Positions 17,170-25,371 of a DNA stretch of 64,000 nucleotides are shown here, piece by piece. Within the stretch, counting starts at the first letter, position 1; each line of letters begins with the position of its first letter. Source of the stretch: Variovorax sp. V93. GTDB lineage: Bacteria > Pseudomonadota > Gammaproteobacteria > Burkholderiales > Burkholderiaceae_C. A program made the position numbers and the translations under genes. The DNA lies in assembly GCF_041154485.1 (NCBI RefSeq), contig NZ_AP028669.1, forward strand, positions 2,046,001-2,110,000, given 5' to 3'. The notes beneath the pieces are model-generated. The model was not told the DNA's origin. It saw only the letters and a list, made by a program, of their open reading frames with translations, and searched no databases.

Positions 17170-18174
17170 TCAGTTCGGCAAGAACTCGAGCGTCACGTAG
17201 TCTTCCGGCTTGCCGCGCGTGGACGCATCCATGCCGCCGTACTGCACCAGGAGGTCCAGCGAATCGTTCACGTTCTTCATCGCGACGCGGAACGGCCGCT
17301 GGTTGGCCGTGTCCTTCGTGTGGTAGAGCGCGGCGCTCTGCTTCATGCCCACGATCAGCGTGTCGCGCACGCCGGCCTTGGGGTTGGCCTTGAGCATGGC
17401 GTCGACGGCGGCTTCAGGGCTCTTCTCTGCGGCTTCGGCCGCCTTGGTGGAGGCGCGCATGAAGCGCTTCACGAGGTCTGGGTTCTCGGCCAGCAGGTTC
17501 TTGTTGGCGATGATGCCGGAGCTGATCTGGTTCACGCCCGAGTCGGCAAAGCGGATCGGCGTCACGGGCTTGCCGGTGGCGTCCTGCAGCTTGATGGCCT
17601 GGTCCATCACATAGCCCAGCAGCAGGTCGGCCTGGCCGTTGATCACCGCATTGAGCTTGGTCTGGCCGTCGCCCGAGACGATCTTCACCTGCTCGGGCTT
17701 GATGTTGTTGACCTTGAGAAAAAGGGGCCACATCTGCGACATCGAGTCGCCCGGCGTGACGGCCACGGTCTTGCCGATGATGTCCTGGGGCGTCTTGATG
17801 TTCTTCTCGCTGAAGCCCATGACCGACATCGGGCTCACCTGGAACAGCACGCCGGTCGACTTGAGCGGTGCACCCTTGGCGGCGGCCTTGATCATGGTCG
17901 TGACATCGATGTAGCCGAAGGTGGCCGACTTGGCGGCCACCGCCTGCGCGGTGACGGCGGAGCCGCGGCCTTCCTGGATCTCCAGGTCGATGCCCTCGTC
18001 GGCGTAGAAGCCCTTCTCCCTGCCGAGGAAGAAGGGCGCGTGCTCGCTGTACAGGTACCAGTTGAGCATCAGCGTGACCTTGTCCTTGGGCTTGTCGCCC
18101 TGCGCATGCGCGGGAGCGATGGCAAAGCTGGCGAGGGCCGCGGCGGCGAGCAGCGAGGGAAGCAGTTTCTTCAT
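17170..18174 (-). CDS. ABC importer substrate-binding protein (NMT1/THI5-like)
   Basis: The 334-residue protein starts with a Sec signal peptide (cleavage after Ala-His-Ala, about residue 24) and a SsuA/THI5-like fold beginning VTLMLNWYLYSEHAPFFLGREKGF. This Leu-Asn-Trp opening resembles pyrimidine-precursor (HMP) and riboflavin-type binding proteins of the family. It acts in the periplasm with the neighbouring permease and ATPase. The ligand is not predictable from sequence; the operon suggests a polyol, sugar or sugar acid, which would be unusual for this family. Confidence 0.92.
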   Translation of the reverse strand: MKKLLPSLLAAAALASFAIAPAHAQGDKPKDKVTLMLNWYLYSEHAPFFLGREKGFYADEGIDLEIQEGRGSAVTAQAVAAKSATFGYIDVTTMIKAAAKGAPLKSTGVLFQVSPMSVMGFSEKNIKTPQDIIGKTVAVTPGDSMSQMWPLFLKVNNIKPEQVKIVSGDGQTKLNAVINGQADLLLGYVMDQAIKLQDATGKPVTPIRFADSGVNQISSGIIANKNLLAENPDLVKRFMRASTKAAEAAEKSPEAAVDAMLKANPKAGVRDTLIVGMKQSAALYHTKDTANQRPFRVAMKNVNDSLDLLVQYGGMDASTRGKPEDYVTLEFLPN

Positions 18175-18214
18175 GGCGTTGTCTCCTGGAGTTTTCTGGG
18201 TATGGCGAAGGAAC

Positions 18215-18988
18215 TCAGTTCGCGTGGCGCTGCGAGGCGTGCCACGGAATCATCACGCGCTCGATGAGGTCGACCGCGACGAAAAGAATCACGCCGATGC
18301 TCGACAGCACCACCAGCGCGGCGAACATCAGCGGCAGGTCGAAGTTGCCGTTGGCCACCTGCAGCACGTAGCCGATGCCCGAGTTGGAGCCGACGAACTC
18401 GCCGACCACCGCCCCCACCACGGCCAGCGTCACCGACACCTTCAGGCCGCTGAAGATCGCGGGCATGGCTTGCGGCAGGCTGATCTTGAAGAAAGTCTGC
18501 AGCCGGCTCGCGCCCATCGAGCGGGCCAGGTCGAGCATGTCGGGCTCGACCGACTTGAAGCCCATCACCGTCGACACCACCACCGGAAAGAAGCCCAGCA
18601 GGAACGCGCTGATCACCTTCGGAAAGATGCCGAAGCCGAACCACACCACGAACAGCGGCGCGATCGCCACCTTGGGAATGCTCTGCGAGAACACCAGCAG
18701 CGGGTACACGTACGACTCGACCAGCCGCGAGTAGGCGATGACCATCGCAATCGGAATGCCGATGACGATCGTCAGGCCGAAGCCGCCGAGCGTGGCGAGC
18801 GTGGTCTTCCAGCTCTCGGCCAGCAGGCGCGGCCATTCGGCCACGAGCTGCTTCACCACCTCCCACGGCGGCGGAATCAGGTAGGCCGGAATCCTGAAGA
18901 GCCGGATCGCCACGTCCCACAGCACCAGCAGCAACAGGATCAAGAGGAACGGGCGCAGGGCCGGAGAAAGCAGCAGCTTGCGGAGCAT
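18215..18988 (-). CDS. ABC importer permease (SsuC/TauC-type)
   Basis: The 257-residue membrane protein has about six TM segments and the ABC permease EAA loop (around MGASRLQTFFKISLPQAMPAI), which contacts the ATPase. It is the membrane partner of the THI5-like binding protein and the ATPase downstream. The gene lies between the Bug-type protein and the binding protein, consistent with one polycistronic message from the promoter near 20051. Confidence 0.93.
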   Translation of the reverse strand: MLRKLLLSPALRPFLLILLLLVLWDVAIRLFRIPAYLIPPPWEVVKQLVAEWPRLLAESWKTTLATLGGFGLTIVIGIPIAMVIAYSRLVESYVYPLLVFSQSIPKVAIAPLFVVWFGFGIFPKVISAFLLGFFPVVVSTVMGFKSVEPDMLDLARSMGASRLQTFFKISLPQAMPAIFSGLKVSVTLAVVGAVVGEFVGSNSGIGYVLQVANGNFDLPLMFAALVVLSSIGVILFVAVDLIERVMIPWHASQRHAN

Positions 18989-19022
18989 GAAGACGACCCG
19001 GGGGCTTTTCGAAGGAGGCTTG

Positions 19023-20006
19023 CTATTGCTGGACCGAGAGGCCCGCGGCCTTCACGAGCTGGGCATTGCTCGCGATCTCGTCCTTGATGTAGGCGTCGAA
19101 CTGCTCGGGCTTGAGCGTCCAGGCATCGGCGCCCAGCTTGAGGAAGCGCTCCTTCACCTCGGGCGTGGCCAGCGCCTTTGCCACTTCGTCGTGCAGGCGG
19201 TGGACGATGTCGCGCGGCGTCTTGGCGGGCGCCATCATCCCGATCCAGAAATTGAACTCCGAGCCGGGCACGCCGGCCTCGCTGGTGGTGGGCACGTCGG
19301 GCAGGGCGGCGGCGCGCTTGGGCGAGCCGACGGCGAGCGCGAGCAGCTGGCCCTCCTTGATCTGGCCGATCACCGGCGCGATGGGCGAGAAGTAGTAGTC
19401 GACGCGGCCCGAGAGCACCTCGGTGACGGCCTCGCCCGATCCCTTGAAGGGGATGTTGGTGGCATCTATCTTCGCGGCCATCTTGAACTTCTCGGCGTTC
19501 AGGTGCGTGGCGCTGCCCTGGCCGGCCGATGCGAAGTTCATGCTGCCGGGCTTGGCGCGCGCGGCGGCCAGCAATTGCGGCAGCGTCTTGATGTTCTTCG
19601 CCGGCGAGATCACCAGCGCGTTGGGCAGCGACGAGATCGGCGTGATGCCGGCAAAGTCGCCCACCGTGTCGAACGGCAGCTTGGCGAAGGTGGAGGGGCT
19701 CACCGTGTGCGACGACGAGTGGATCATGATCGTGTAGCCGTCCGGCGCGGCCGTGGCCACCGCCTGCTGGCCGATGGTGCCGCTCGCGCCGCCGCGGTTG
19801 TCGATGACGAGCGCCTGGCCCATGCTCGCGCCCATCTTGTCGGCGATCGCGCGGGCAATGATGTCGGTGGTGCTGCCGGCCGCGAACGGCACGATCACGC
19901 GGATCGGCTTGCTGGGATAGCCGTTCTGCGCGGAAGCGAGGCCGGGCAGCAGTGCGCCCAGGCAGGTGAGCGCCGCAAGGGCGGTGGTGCGTACGAGTTG
20001 CTTCAT
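19023..20006 (-). CDS. Bug-family (TctC) periplasmic solute-binding protein
   Basis: The 327-residue protein has a signal peptide (cleavage after Leu-Ala-Ser-Ala, about residue 26) and the TctC/Bug opening YPSKPIRVIVPFAAGSTTDIIAR, with the ligand loops around VIDNRGGASGTIG and KPGSMNFASAGQGSATHL. Bug proteins bind carboxylates or other small acids. No TctA/TctB membrane genes are adjacent, which is common in this lineage. It is the first gene of the catabolic operon, 44 bp after a 20-bp palindrome. A Bug protein upstream of a different ABC importer suggests a sensing or capture role. Confidence 0.93.
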   Translation of the reverse strand: MKQLVRTTALAALTCLGALLPGLASAQNGYPSKPIRVIVPFAAGSTTDIIARAIADKMGASMGQALVIDNRGGASGTIGQQAVATAAPDGYTIMIHSSSHTVSPSTFAKLPFDTVGDFAGITPISSLPNALVISPAKNIKTLPQLLAAARAKPGSMNFASAGQGSATHLNAEKFKMAAKIDATNIPFKGSGEAVTEVLSGRVDYYFSPIAPVIGQIKEGQLLALAVGSPKRAAALPDVPTTSEAGVPGSEFNFWIGMMAPAKTPRDIVHRLHDEVAKALATPEVKERFLKLGADAWTLKPEQFDAYIKDEIASNAQLVKAAGLSVQQ

Positions 20007-20050
20007 GGTCGGTTGTCTCCGCGCGGTGGGGCCGCTGTCTTGAATCAATC

Positions 20051-20070
20051 AATTCACCAATAAGTGAATT
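20051..20070. promoter_or_regulatory. Candidate TetR operator in front of the catabolic operon
   Basis: AATTCACCAATAAGTGAATT has perfect 7-bp arms (AATTCAC/GTGAATT) and a 6-bp spacer. It lies between the TetR gene stop and the Bug-protein start. A 24-bp window around it matches the site at 20823-20846 at 18 positions when the latter is read on the minus strand. This is the expected layout of a TetR-family operator. Confidence 0.7.
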
Positions 20071-20158
20071 ATCGATTTTAGGAAGGGCTGCGCCGCAGCG
20101 TCAACCGCCGCTGCCTAGTGAATACCCGGAGGATCGGGGCCTGGAGGGGGCCGCAGGC

Positions 20159-20815
20159 TCAGTGCAGGACGTAGCCCAGCACGAGGTCGGTCATGTGCGA
20201 AAGGCGCTGGGCCATCGCCTTGGGCGCGCGCAGGTCACGGCCGAAGATGGCCGAGAGCGTGTGGTTGTTCGAGAGGTAGAAGTAGCACAGCGAGGCGATC
20301 GAGATGTAGAGCTGCACCGGGTCCACGCCGGCGCGGAACAGCTTGTCGCGCCGGCCGCGCTCGAGCACCGTGTCCAGCATCTGCACCAGCGGCGAGTTCA
20401 TTTCCTGGATGCGCTCGGAGCGCTTCAGGTGCGCCGCGCAGTGCAGGTTCTCGCTGTTCAGCAGCGTGATGAACTCGGGGTGCTCGAGGTAGTAGTGCCA
20501 GGTGAACGAGACCAGCTGGCGAATGGCCTCGACCGGATCGATCTCGTCCAGGTGCAGCCGCTGCTCGGCCTCGCGGATGTCGGCGTAGGTGCGCTCGAGC
20601 ACCGCCAGGAACAGGTCGTCCTTGCTGCCGAAGTAGTAGTAGATGAGGCGCTTGTTGAGGCCCGCGCGCTCGGCGATGCTGTCCATGCGTGCGCCGGCCA
20701 GGCCGCGCTGGGCGAACTCGTCGCGCGCCGACGCAAGGATGGCCAGTTGCGAGCGGTCGGCATCGCGCGAACGCGGCTCGGCCGCTTCGGACGGGGATTC
20801 CTTGGAGGCCTTCAT
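20159..20815 (-). CDS. TetR/AcrR-family transcriptional regulator
   Basis: The 218-residue protein has an N-terminal TetR helix-turn-helix (residues about 22-68; GLAGARMDSIAERAGLNKRLIYYYFGSKDDLF) and an all-helical ligand-binding C-terminal domain. It is divergent from the ThDP enzyme gene and directly upstream of the catabolic operon on its own strand. Matching palindromes before its own start and before the operon suggest it represses itself, the operon and perhaps the ThDP gene, with a pathway metabolite as inducer. Confidence 0.92.
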   Translation of the reverse strand: MKASKESPSEAAEPRSRDADRSQLAILASARDEFAQRGLAGARMDSIAERAGLNKRLIYYYFGSKDDLFLAVLERTYADIREAEQRLHLDEIDPVEAIRQLVSFTWHYYLEHPEFITLLNSENLHCAAHLKRSERIQEMNSPLVQMLDTVLERGRRDKLFRAGVDPVQLYISIASLCYFYLSNNHTLSAIFGRDLRAPKAMAQRLSHMTDLVLGYVLH

Positions 20816-20824
20816 GGCGCGAAT

Positions 20825-20844
20825 TTAACCAATTGGTGAATTAA
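20825..20844. promoter_or_regulatory. Candidate TetR operator in the tetR/ThDP divergent region
   Basis: TTAACCAATTGGTGAATTAA lies 10 bp before the tetR start and about 65 bp before the ThDP-enzyme start. It contains a perfect ACCAATTGGT palindrome. On the minus strand it shares the half-site ATTCACCAAT with the palindrome at 20051-20070. Confidence 0.7.
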
Positions 20845-20908
20845 CGCAAGGCGTTGGGGGCGGGCGCACATAATTGCCGGAGACATTGCAGCTGAGGTTC
20901 GACTTCCC

Positions 20909-22636
20909 ATGAGTACATCACAACCGGCCGGCCACCTGATCGTCGAATGCCTGGTCGAGCAGGGCATGGAGATCGCGTTCGGCGTTCCTGGCGAGAGCTT
21001 TCTGGCGGTGCTCGACGGCTTCCATGCCTACCGCGGGCGGGCCCGCTTCATCGTCAACCGGCAGGAGGGCGGCGCGGCCTTCATGGCCGAGGCGCACGGC
21101 AAGCTCACGGGCCGCCCGGGCGTGTGCTTCGTGACGCGCGGACCCGGCGCCACCAATGCATCGATCGGCGTGCACACCGCTTTCCAGGATTCGACGCCGA
21201 TGGTGCTGTTCGTCGGCGACGTCGGCAGCGACTTCCGCGACCGCGAAGCCTTCCAGGAAGTGGACTACGGCAGCTTCTTCGGCCCGGGCACCAAGGGCTT
21301 TGCCAAGCGCGTGGAGCGCATCGACGACGCGAACCGCATTCCCGAATACGTGGCGCGCGCCTTCGCCACCGCGATGAACGGCCGGCCGGGGCCGGTGGTG
21401 CTGGTACTGCCCGAAGACATGCTGCGCAGCCAGACCGCGGCGCGGCCGCTGAAGCGCGTGGAGGCGGTGCAGCCCTGGAGCGACCCGGGCGCGCTGCGCA
21501 CGCTGCGTGAACTGCTGCTGAAGTCGCAGCGGCCGCTGGTGATCGCCGGCGGCGGCGGCTGGACGGCGCAGGCCGCGCAGGCGCTGCAGCGCTTTGCCGA
21601 GAACTGGCGGCTGCCGGTGGCCAATGCCTTCCGCTTCCAGGACACTTTCGACAACCACCATCCGCTGTATGCGGGCGACGTCGGCATCGCCATCAACCCG
21701 AAGCTCGCGCAGCGCGTGAAGGATGCGGACCTCATCCTCGCGATCGGCCCGCGGCTCGGCGAGATGACCACCGGCGGCTACACGCTGCTCGAGGCACCCA
21801 AGACGAAGCAGACGCTGGTGCACATCCATGCCAGCGCCGAGGAGCTCAACCGCGTCTACCAGGCCGACCTGGCCATCAACGCCGGCATGAGCGCCGCTGC
21901 GCGCAGCCTCGAAGTGCTGAGCGCGCCGCCCACGCTGCCGTGGGAGGAGTGGGCGGTACAGGCCCGTGCCGACTACGAGGCGAACCTCGAGCCGCAGGCG
22001 CTCGCCGGTATGCCGGCCGAAGCCCCGCGCGGCCCGGTCGACATGGCGGCGGTCGTCGCGCTGCTGCAGAAGCACCTGCCACCGGACGCGGCCGTCACCA
22101 ACGGCGCCGGCAACTTCGCGAGCTGGGTGCACCGCTACTTCCGCTACCACGGCCTGGCAAAGGGCCACAAGACGCAGCTGGCGCCCACCAGCGGCGCGAT
22201 GGGCTACGGCGTGCCGGCGGGCATCGCCGCCAACCTGGCGACGGGCCGGGTGGCCTTCACGATTGCGGGCGACGGCGATTTCCTGATGACCGGACAGGAG
22301 CTCGCGACTGCTGCGCAGCACGGAGGCAAGAGCATCATCGTGCTGCTGAACAACGGCATGTTCGGCACCATCCGCATGCACCAGGAGCGCGAATATCCAG
22401 AGCGCGAGAGCGGCACCGCGCTGCGCAACCCCGACTTCTGCGGCCTCGCGCGGGCCTACGGCTACGCGGCCGAGCGCGTGACCGAAACCGCGCAGTTCGA
22501 GGCCGCGCTGCTGCGCGCGCTGGCGGCCGACACCGGCACGCTGATCGAGATCCCGCTGGACCCCGAGGTGATCACCACGCGCGGCACGCTGGGCTCGATC
22601 AGGCGCGCGGCGCAGCAGCAGGCGCAGAACCGATGA
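20909..22636 (+). CDS. Thiamine-diphosphate-dependent enzyme (acetolactate synthase-like)
   Basis: The 575-residue protein has the three domains of the POX/AHAS group: N-terminal PYR domain with catalytic Glu in VNRQEGGAAFMAEA (about residue 50), a middle domain, and C-terminal PP domain with the ThDP motif GDGDFLMTGQELATA through LLNNGMFGT. It should ligate or decarboxylate a 2-keto acid. It lacks an ilvN partner, and its place across from TetR suggests a catabolic role with the minus-strand operon rather than branched-chain synthesis. Its 3' end overlaps the convergent 98-residue gene by 38 bp. Confidence 0.88.
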   Translation: MSTSQPAGHLIVECLVEQGMEIAFGVPGESFLAVLDGFHAYRGRARFIVNRQEGGAAFMAEAHGKLTGRPGVCFVTRGPGATNASIGVHTAFQDSTPMVLFVGDVGSDFRDREAFQEVDYGSFFGPGTKGFAKRVERIDDANRIPEYVARAFATAMNGRPGPVVLVLPEDMLRSQTAARPLKRVEAVQPWSDPGALRTLRELLLKSQRPLVIAGGGGWTAQAAQALQRFAENWRLPVANAFRFQDTFDNHHPLYAGDVGIAINPKLAQRVKDADLILAIGPRLGEMTTGGYTLLEAPKTKQTLVHIHASAEELNRVYQADLAINAGMSAAARSLEVLSAPPTLPWEEWAVQARADYEANLEPQALAGMPAEAPRGPVDMAAVVALLQKHLPPDAAVTNGAGNFASWVHRYFRYHGLAKGHKTQLAPTSGAMGYGVPAGIAANLATGRVAFTIAGDGDFLMTGQELATAAQHGGKSIIVLLNNGMFGTIRMHQEREYPERESGTALRNPDFCGLARAYGYAAERVTETAQFEAALLRALAADTGTLIEIPLDPEVITTRGTLGSIRRAAQQQAQNR

Positions 22637-22895
22637 GCGTTGCGCGATGGCGCGCCACCTTGTCGCGCAGGGCGGGCGAGCGCAACTCGAACACGTCGAA
22701 GAGGCCGAGTGCTTCGAGCGTGGGCAGCAGCGCGACCAGGTCGCGCTCGGCAGCCTGCATTGCCTCGGCGGTCGCACCGGGGTCCTGCAGCAACTGCGCG
22801 TTCGCGAGAAAGGCGGCGACCGAACCCTTGCGCAAGGGGATTCCGTTCCTGGTCACGAAATCCTGTCCGTCGGGCAATACATCCTGGGCTTGCAT
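22599..22895 (-). CDS. Small uncharacterised protein (98 aa)
   Basis: The ORF has a good Shine-Dalgarno (AAAGGA, 7-8 nt before the ATG). The product is soluble and helix-rich, with an acidic Ala-Glu-Ala-Met-Gln-Ala-Ala-Glu segment and an alanine-rich end. The central part (GIPLRKGSVAAFLANAQLL) resembles a conserved small proteobacterial family without known function; I cannot name it with confidence. It is divergent from the AraC gene at 22999, and its end overlaps the ThDP gene. Confidence 0.65.
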   Translation of the reverse strand: MQAQDVLPDGQDFVTRNGIPLRKGSVAAFLANAQLLQDPGATAEAMQAAERDLVALLPTLEALGLFDVFELRSPALRDKVARHRATLIGSAPAAAPRA

Positions 22896-22998
22896 GTGCG
22901 TTCCTTTGAAGGCGTCGAGAAGATGGACCCGATGCTAGGCAGCGGTGCGCCCTGCGGCTTGCGGCACGAGGCCAATCGATACCTCCGGCGGGCCAGGC

Positions 22999-23781
22999 AT
23001 GTCGGCTGAGGCACCGGTCAGCCTCTGGATCAACGCCTCCGAGGGGCCGCGTGTCACGGGCTATCACGCGCACCAGACCGGACAGCTGTTCGCCTTGCGC
23101 AAGGGGCTGCAGCTCATCGAGACGCCATCGGGGCGCTGGGTGCAGCCTCCGGGGTGGATCGGCTGGATCGCACCGCGCTGCGCGCATGCGGCGCAGAGCT
23201 TCGGCGCGACCGTGGGCTGGAGCCTGCACATCGATCCGGCGATGGCGGCCGGCCTGCCGGGCGGTCCGCATGTGTTCGCCACGACACCGCTGATCCGGGC
23301 GCTGGTCGATCGGCTGGCATCGCTCGATGCTCCGCGGGCGGCGTTCGAAGAGCGCCGCCTGCGCCTTGCCGCCGTGCTGATCGACGAACTGGCCGCCAGC
23401 GCAACAACGCCGTCGCTCCACCTGCCGATGCCCGAGGACAAGCGCCTGGCGGCGATGGCCGCGGCGCTCGCGAACGATCCGGCCATGCCCGACACCATCG
23501 ACCAGTGGGCGCACCGCATCGGCATGGCGCGCCGCACGCTCACGCGCCGCTTCGCCCGCGAGACCGGACTGAGCTTTGCGCAATGGCGGCAGCAGGCGCG
23601 CCTGCTGAAGGCCGTCGAGCGGCTGAGCCTCGGCGAATCGGTCACGGCCGCGGCATTGACGGTTGGCTACAGCTCGGTGAGCGCGTTCATCGAGACCTTC
23701 CGCAAGAACTTCGGCTGCACGCCGGCGCGCTTCTTCGAGGAGGAAGCGGCGCTGCCGCAGGCGAAAAAAAAGCCGGCATGA
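22999..23781 (+). CDS. AraC-family transcriptional regulator
   Basis: The 260-residue protein has an N-terminal cupin-like sensor (residues about 10-90) and a C-terminal double helix-turn-helix (about 155-250; WAHRIGMARRTLTRRFARETG, then VTAAALTVGYSSVSAFIETF). The ATG at 22999 is preferred over the upstream in-frame one at 22945. The last codons run into a terminator hairpin. Its target is probably the small divergent gene at 22895; the inducer is unknown. Confidence 0.88.
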   Translation: MSAEAPVSLWINASEGPRVTGYHAHQTGQLFALRKGLQLIETPSGRWVQPPGWIGWIAPRCAHAAQSFGATVGWSLHIDPAMAAGLPGGPHVFATTPLIRALVDRLASLDAPRAAFEERRLRLAAVLIDELAASATTPSLHLPMPEDKRLAAMAAALANDPAMPDTIDQWAHRIGMARRTLTRRFARETGLSFAQWRQQARLLKAVERLSLGESVTAAALTVGYSSVSAFIETFRKNFGCTPARFFEEEAALPQAKKKPA

Positions 23782-23790
23782 GCCGGCTTT
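23769..23790 (-). terminator. Rho-independent terminator of the SWIB gene (possibly bidirectional)
   Basis: A 9-bp stem AAAGCCGGC/GCCGGCTTT with an ATGA loop sits in the 3' end of the AraC gene; the loop holds that gene's TGA stop. On the minus strand it is followed by a run of eight T, so it should terminate the SWIB transcript, which ends at 23821. Confidence 0.8.
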
Positions 23791-23820
23791 CTGATGCGGG
23801 AGCGCGGGGCCCCCGGGTGC

Positions 23821-24264
23821 TTACTTGACGTGCTTGCCGATCAGCGCGGCCAGTTCGAACATCGACACTTGCGGCTTGCCGAAGATTTCCTTCAGCTTGG
23901 CATCGGCGTTGATGTTGCGCTTGTTGGCCTTGTCCTGCAGGTTGTTCTTCTTGATGTAGTCCCACAGCTTGCTCACGACTGCGGTGCGCGGCAGAGGCGT
24001 CGAGCCCACAACGGCGGCGAGTGCCGGGCTGGGGGTCAGGGCCTTCATGAACGCAGCGTTGGGCGTGCGCTTCTTGGCGGGAGCGGCCTTCTTTGCAGGA
24101 GCCTTCTTCGCCGGTGCAGCCTTCTTCGCAGGAGCAGCAGCCTTCTTTGCGGGAGCCGCCTTCTTGGCCGGTGCGGCCTTCTTCGCAGGAGCCGCAGCCT
24201 TCTTTGCGGGAGCGGCCTTCTTTGCCGGAGCTTTCTTGGCCGGAGCCTTCTTTGCAGTTGCCAT
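23821..24264 (-). CDS. SWIB/MDM2-domain protein with histone H1-like Lys/Ala/Pro-rich tail
   Basis: The 147-residue protein has two parts. Residues 1-66 are built of repeated PAKKA/APAKKA units, as in bacterial histone H1-like proteins, and should bind DNA non-specifically. Residues about 70-147 form a SWIB domain (FMKALTPSPALAAVVGS, LWDYIKKNNLQDKANKRNI, FGKPQVSMFELAALIGKHVK), a fold best known from eukaryotic chromatin remodelling. Such fusions occur in Burkholderiales and chlamydiae. A strong Shine-Dalgarno (AAGGAAA) precedes the start and a strong terminator follows, so it is probably a single, well-expressed gene. Confidence 0.92.
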   Translation of the reverse strand: MATAKKAPAKKAPAKKAAPAKKAAAPAKKAAPAKKAAPAKKAAAPAKKAAPAKKAPAKKAAPAKKRTPNAAFMKALTPSPALAAVVGSTPLPRTAVVSKLWDYIKKNNLQDKANKRNINADAKLKEIFGKPQVSMFELAALIGKHVK

Positions 24265-24419
24265 GGTTGATTTCCTTTTTTGGTTAAACAGTCACCAATG
24301 AAAAACTTGCGTCTCCAGTGGCATTGCGGATGCTAAAGGAGAAAAAACGCGTTTCCAAGGGAAAAAGCGGTTTTTTCATTGGGAGTTGTTGTTTTTTCAG
24401 AGGGGAGAACCCGCGGTTT

Positions 24420-25346
24420 TCAGCTTCGGGGCGCGGGCCAGGTCGCCAGCACCACGCCAACCAGTGCAAGAGCGAATGCCAGCAACTGCGCCGCAGAGAG
24501 GCTTTCGCCGAGCACCAGCACGCCCACGAGGGCCGCGCTCACGGGCAGCATCACGGCAAACACGCCCGCTTGCGCAGCAGGCACATGGCGCAATCCGGTC
24601 ATCCAGAGCCACACGGTCCAGATGCTCGCGGCCAGCGCATAGACCACGAGCAGCGCCCAGGTTCCAAGGCGCACCGCCGTGAAGTCGAACTGCAGCGCCA
24701 ACCAGATGCCGAAGGGCATCGACAGCACGAAGCCCCACAGGTTGATGAGCGAGGAGATCCGCTTGGGGCCGAGGCGGCCGGTGAGCGACTTGCCGATCAC
24801 CGCATAGGCCGTTTCGCAGAGCACCGCGCAGAACACGAGCAGGTTGCCGAGCCACGGCATCGAAGGCGCAGCGGCGCCGTTGTTGCCCGCCGCTGGTGCA
24901 TGCGCTGGCGTCAAGGCCAGCAGGCCGATGCCGATGGCAGCGCAGCCGATGGCCAGGCCGATGCGCAACGTGATGCGCTCGCGCAGGAACAGCCAGCTCG
25001 CCACCGCCACGGCCGCCGGGATGGACGCCATGATCACGCCCGCGGACACCGCGCTCGTCAGGCTCACGCCGAACAGCATGCAGATCGAGAACAGGAAGTT
25101 GCCGAGGAACGATTCGAGAAAGACCAGCCCGCGCGTGCGTGCGCTCATCGGCGGCTCGCCCGGTGCGCGCCGCAGCCAGTGCGGCATGGCCAGCGCCGCG
25201 ATGCCGAAGCGCAGCCAGGCGAGCAGCAGCACCGGAAAGGCCGCTACAAGGGGCTTGGAGAGGGCGACGTAGCCGCCGACGAGCGACATGCTCAGGGCCA
25301 GGCAGCCATAGGCCAGCAGGCGGCTGGCGGGAGCAGTGGTGTTCAA
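24420..25346 (-). CDS. EamA-family (DMT) transporter
   Basis: The 308-residue protein has ten hydrophobic segments in two EamA repeats of five (residues about 8-145 and 160-300), with the typical end-of-repeat segment GEXLSAAQLLAFALALVGVVLA. Such proteins export amino acids or other metabolites. The substrate is unknown. Its start overlaps the region of the divergent GGCT-like gene; there is only about 25 bp between the two start codons. Confidence 0.88.
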   Translation of the reverse strand: MNTTAPASRLLAYGCLALSMSLVGGYVALSKPLVAAFPVLLLAWLRFGIAALAMPHWLRRAPGEPPMSARTRGLVFLESFLGNFLFSICMLFGVSLTSAVSAGVIMASIPAAVAVASWLFLRERITLRIGLAIGCAAIGIGLLALTPAHAPAAGNNGAAAPSMPWLGNLLVFCAVLCETAYAVIGKSLTGRLGPKRISSLINLWGFVLSMPFGIWLALQFDFTAVRLGTWALLVVYALAASIWTVWLWMTGLRHVPAAQAGVFAVMLPVSAALVGVLVLGESLSAAQLLAFALALVGVVLATWPAPRS

Positions 25347-25371
25347 TAGACTGGACGGCTTTGTTGGAACG

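Noticed and set aside
14386..18267. A 1293-codon open frame on the plus strand
   Set aside because: It is antisense to the operon genes (enolase, ABC ATPase, binding protein) and rich in Arg/His/Gly, typical of a shadow frame in GC-rich DNA.
24070..24260. Tandem DNA repeats, first seen as a possible CRISPR or satellite
   Set aside because: Units of about 15-27 bp encode the PAKKA tail of the SWIB protein; there are no unique spacers.
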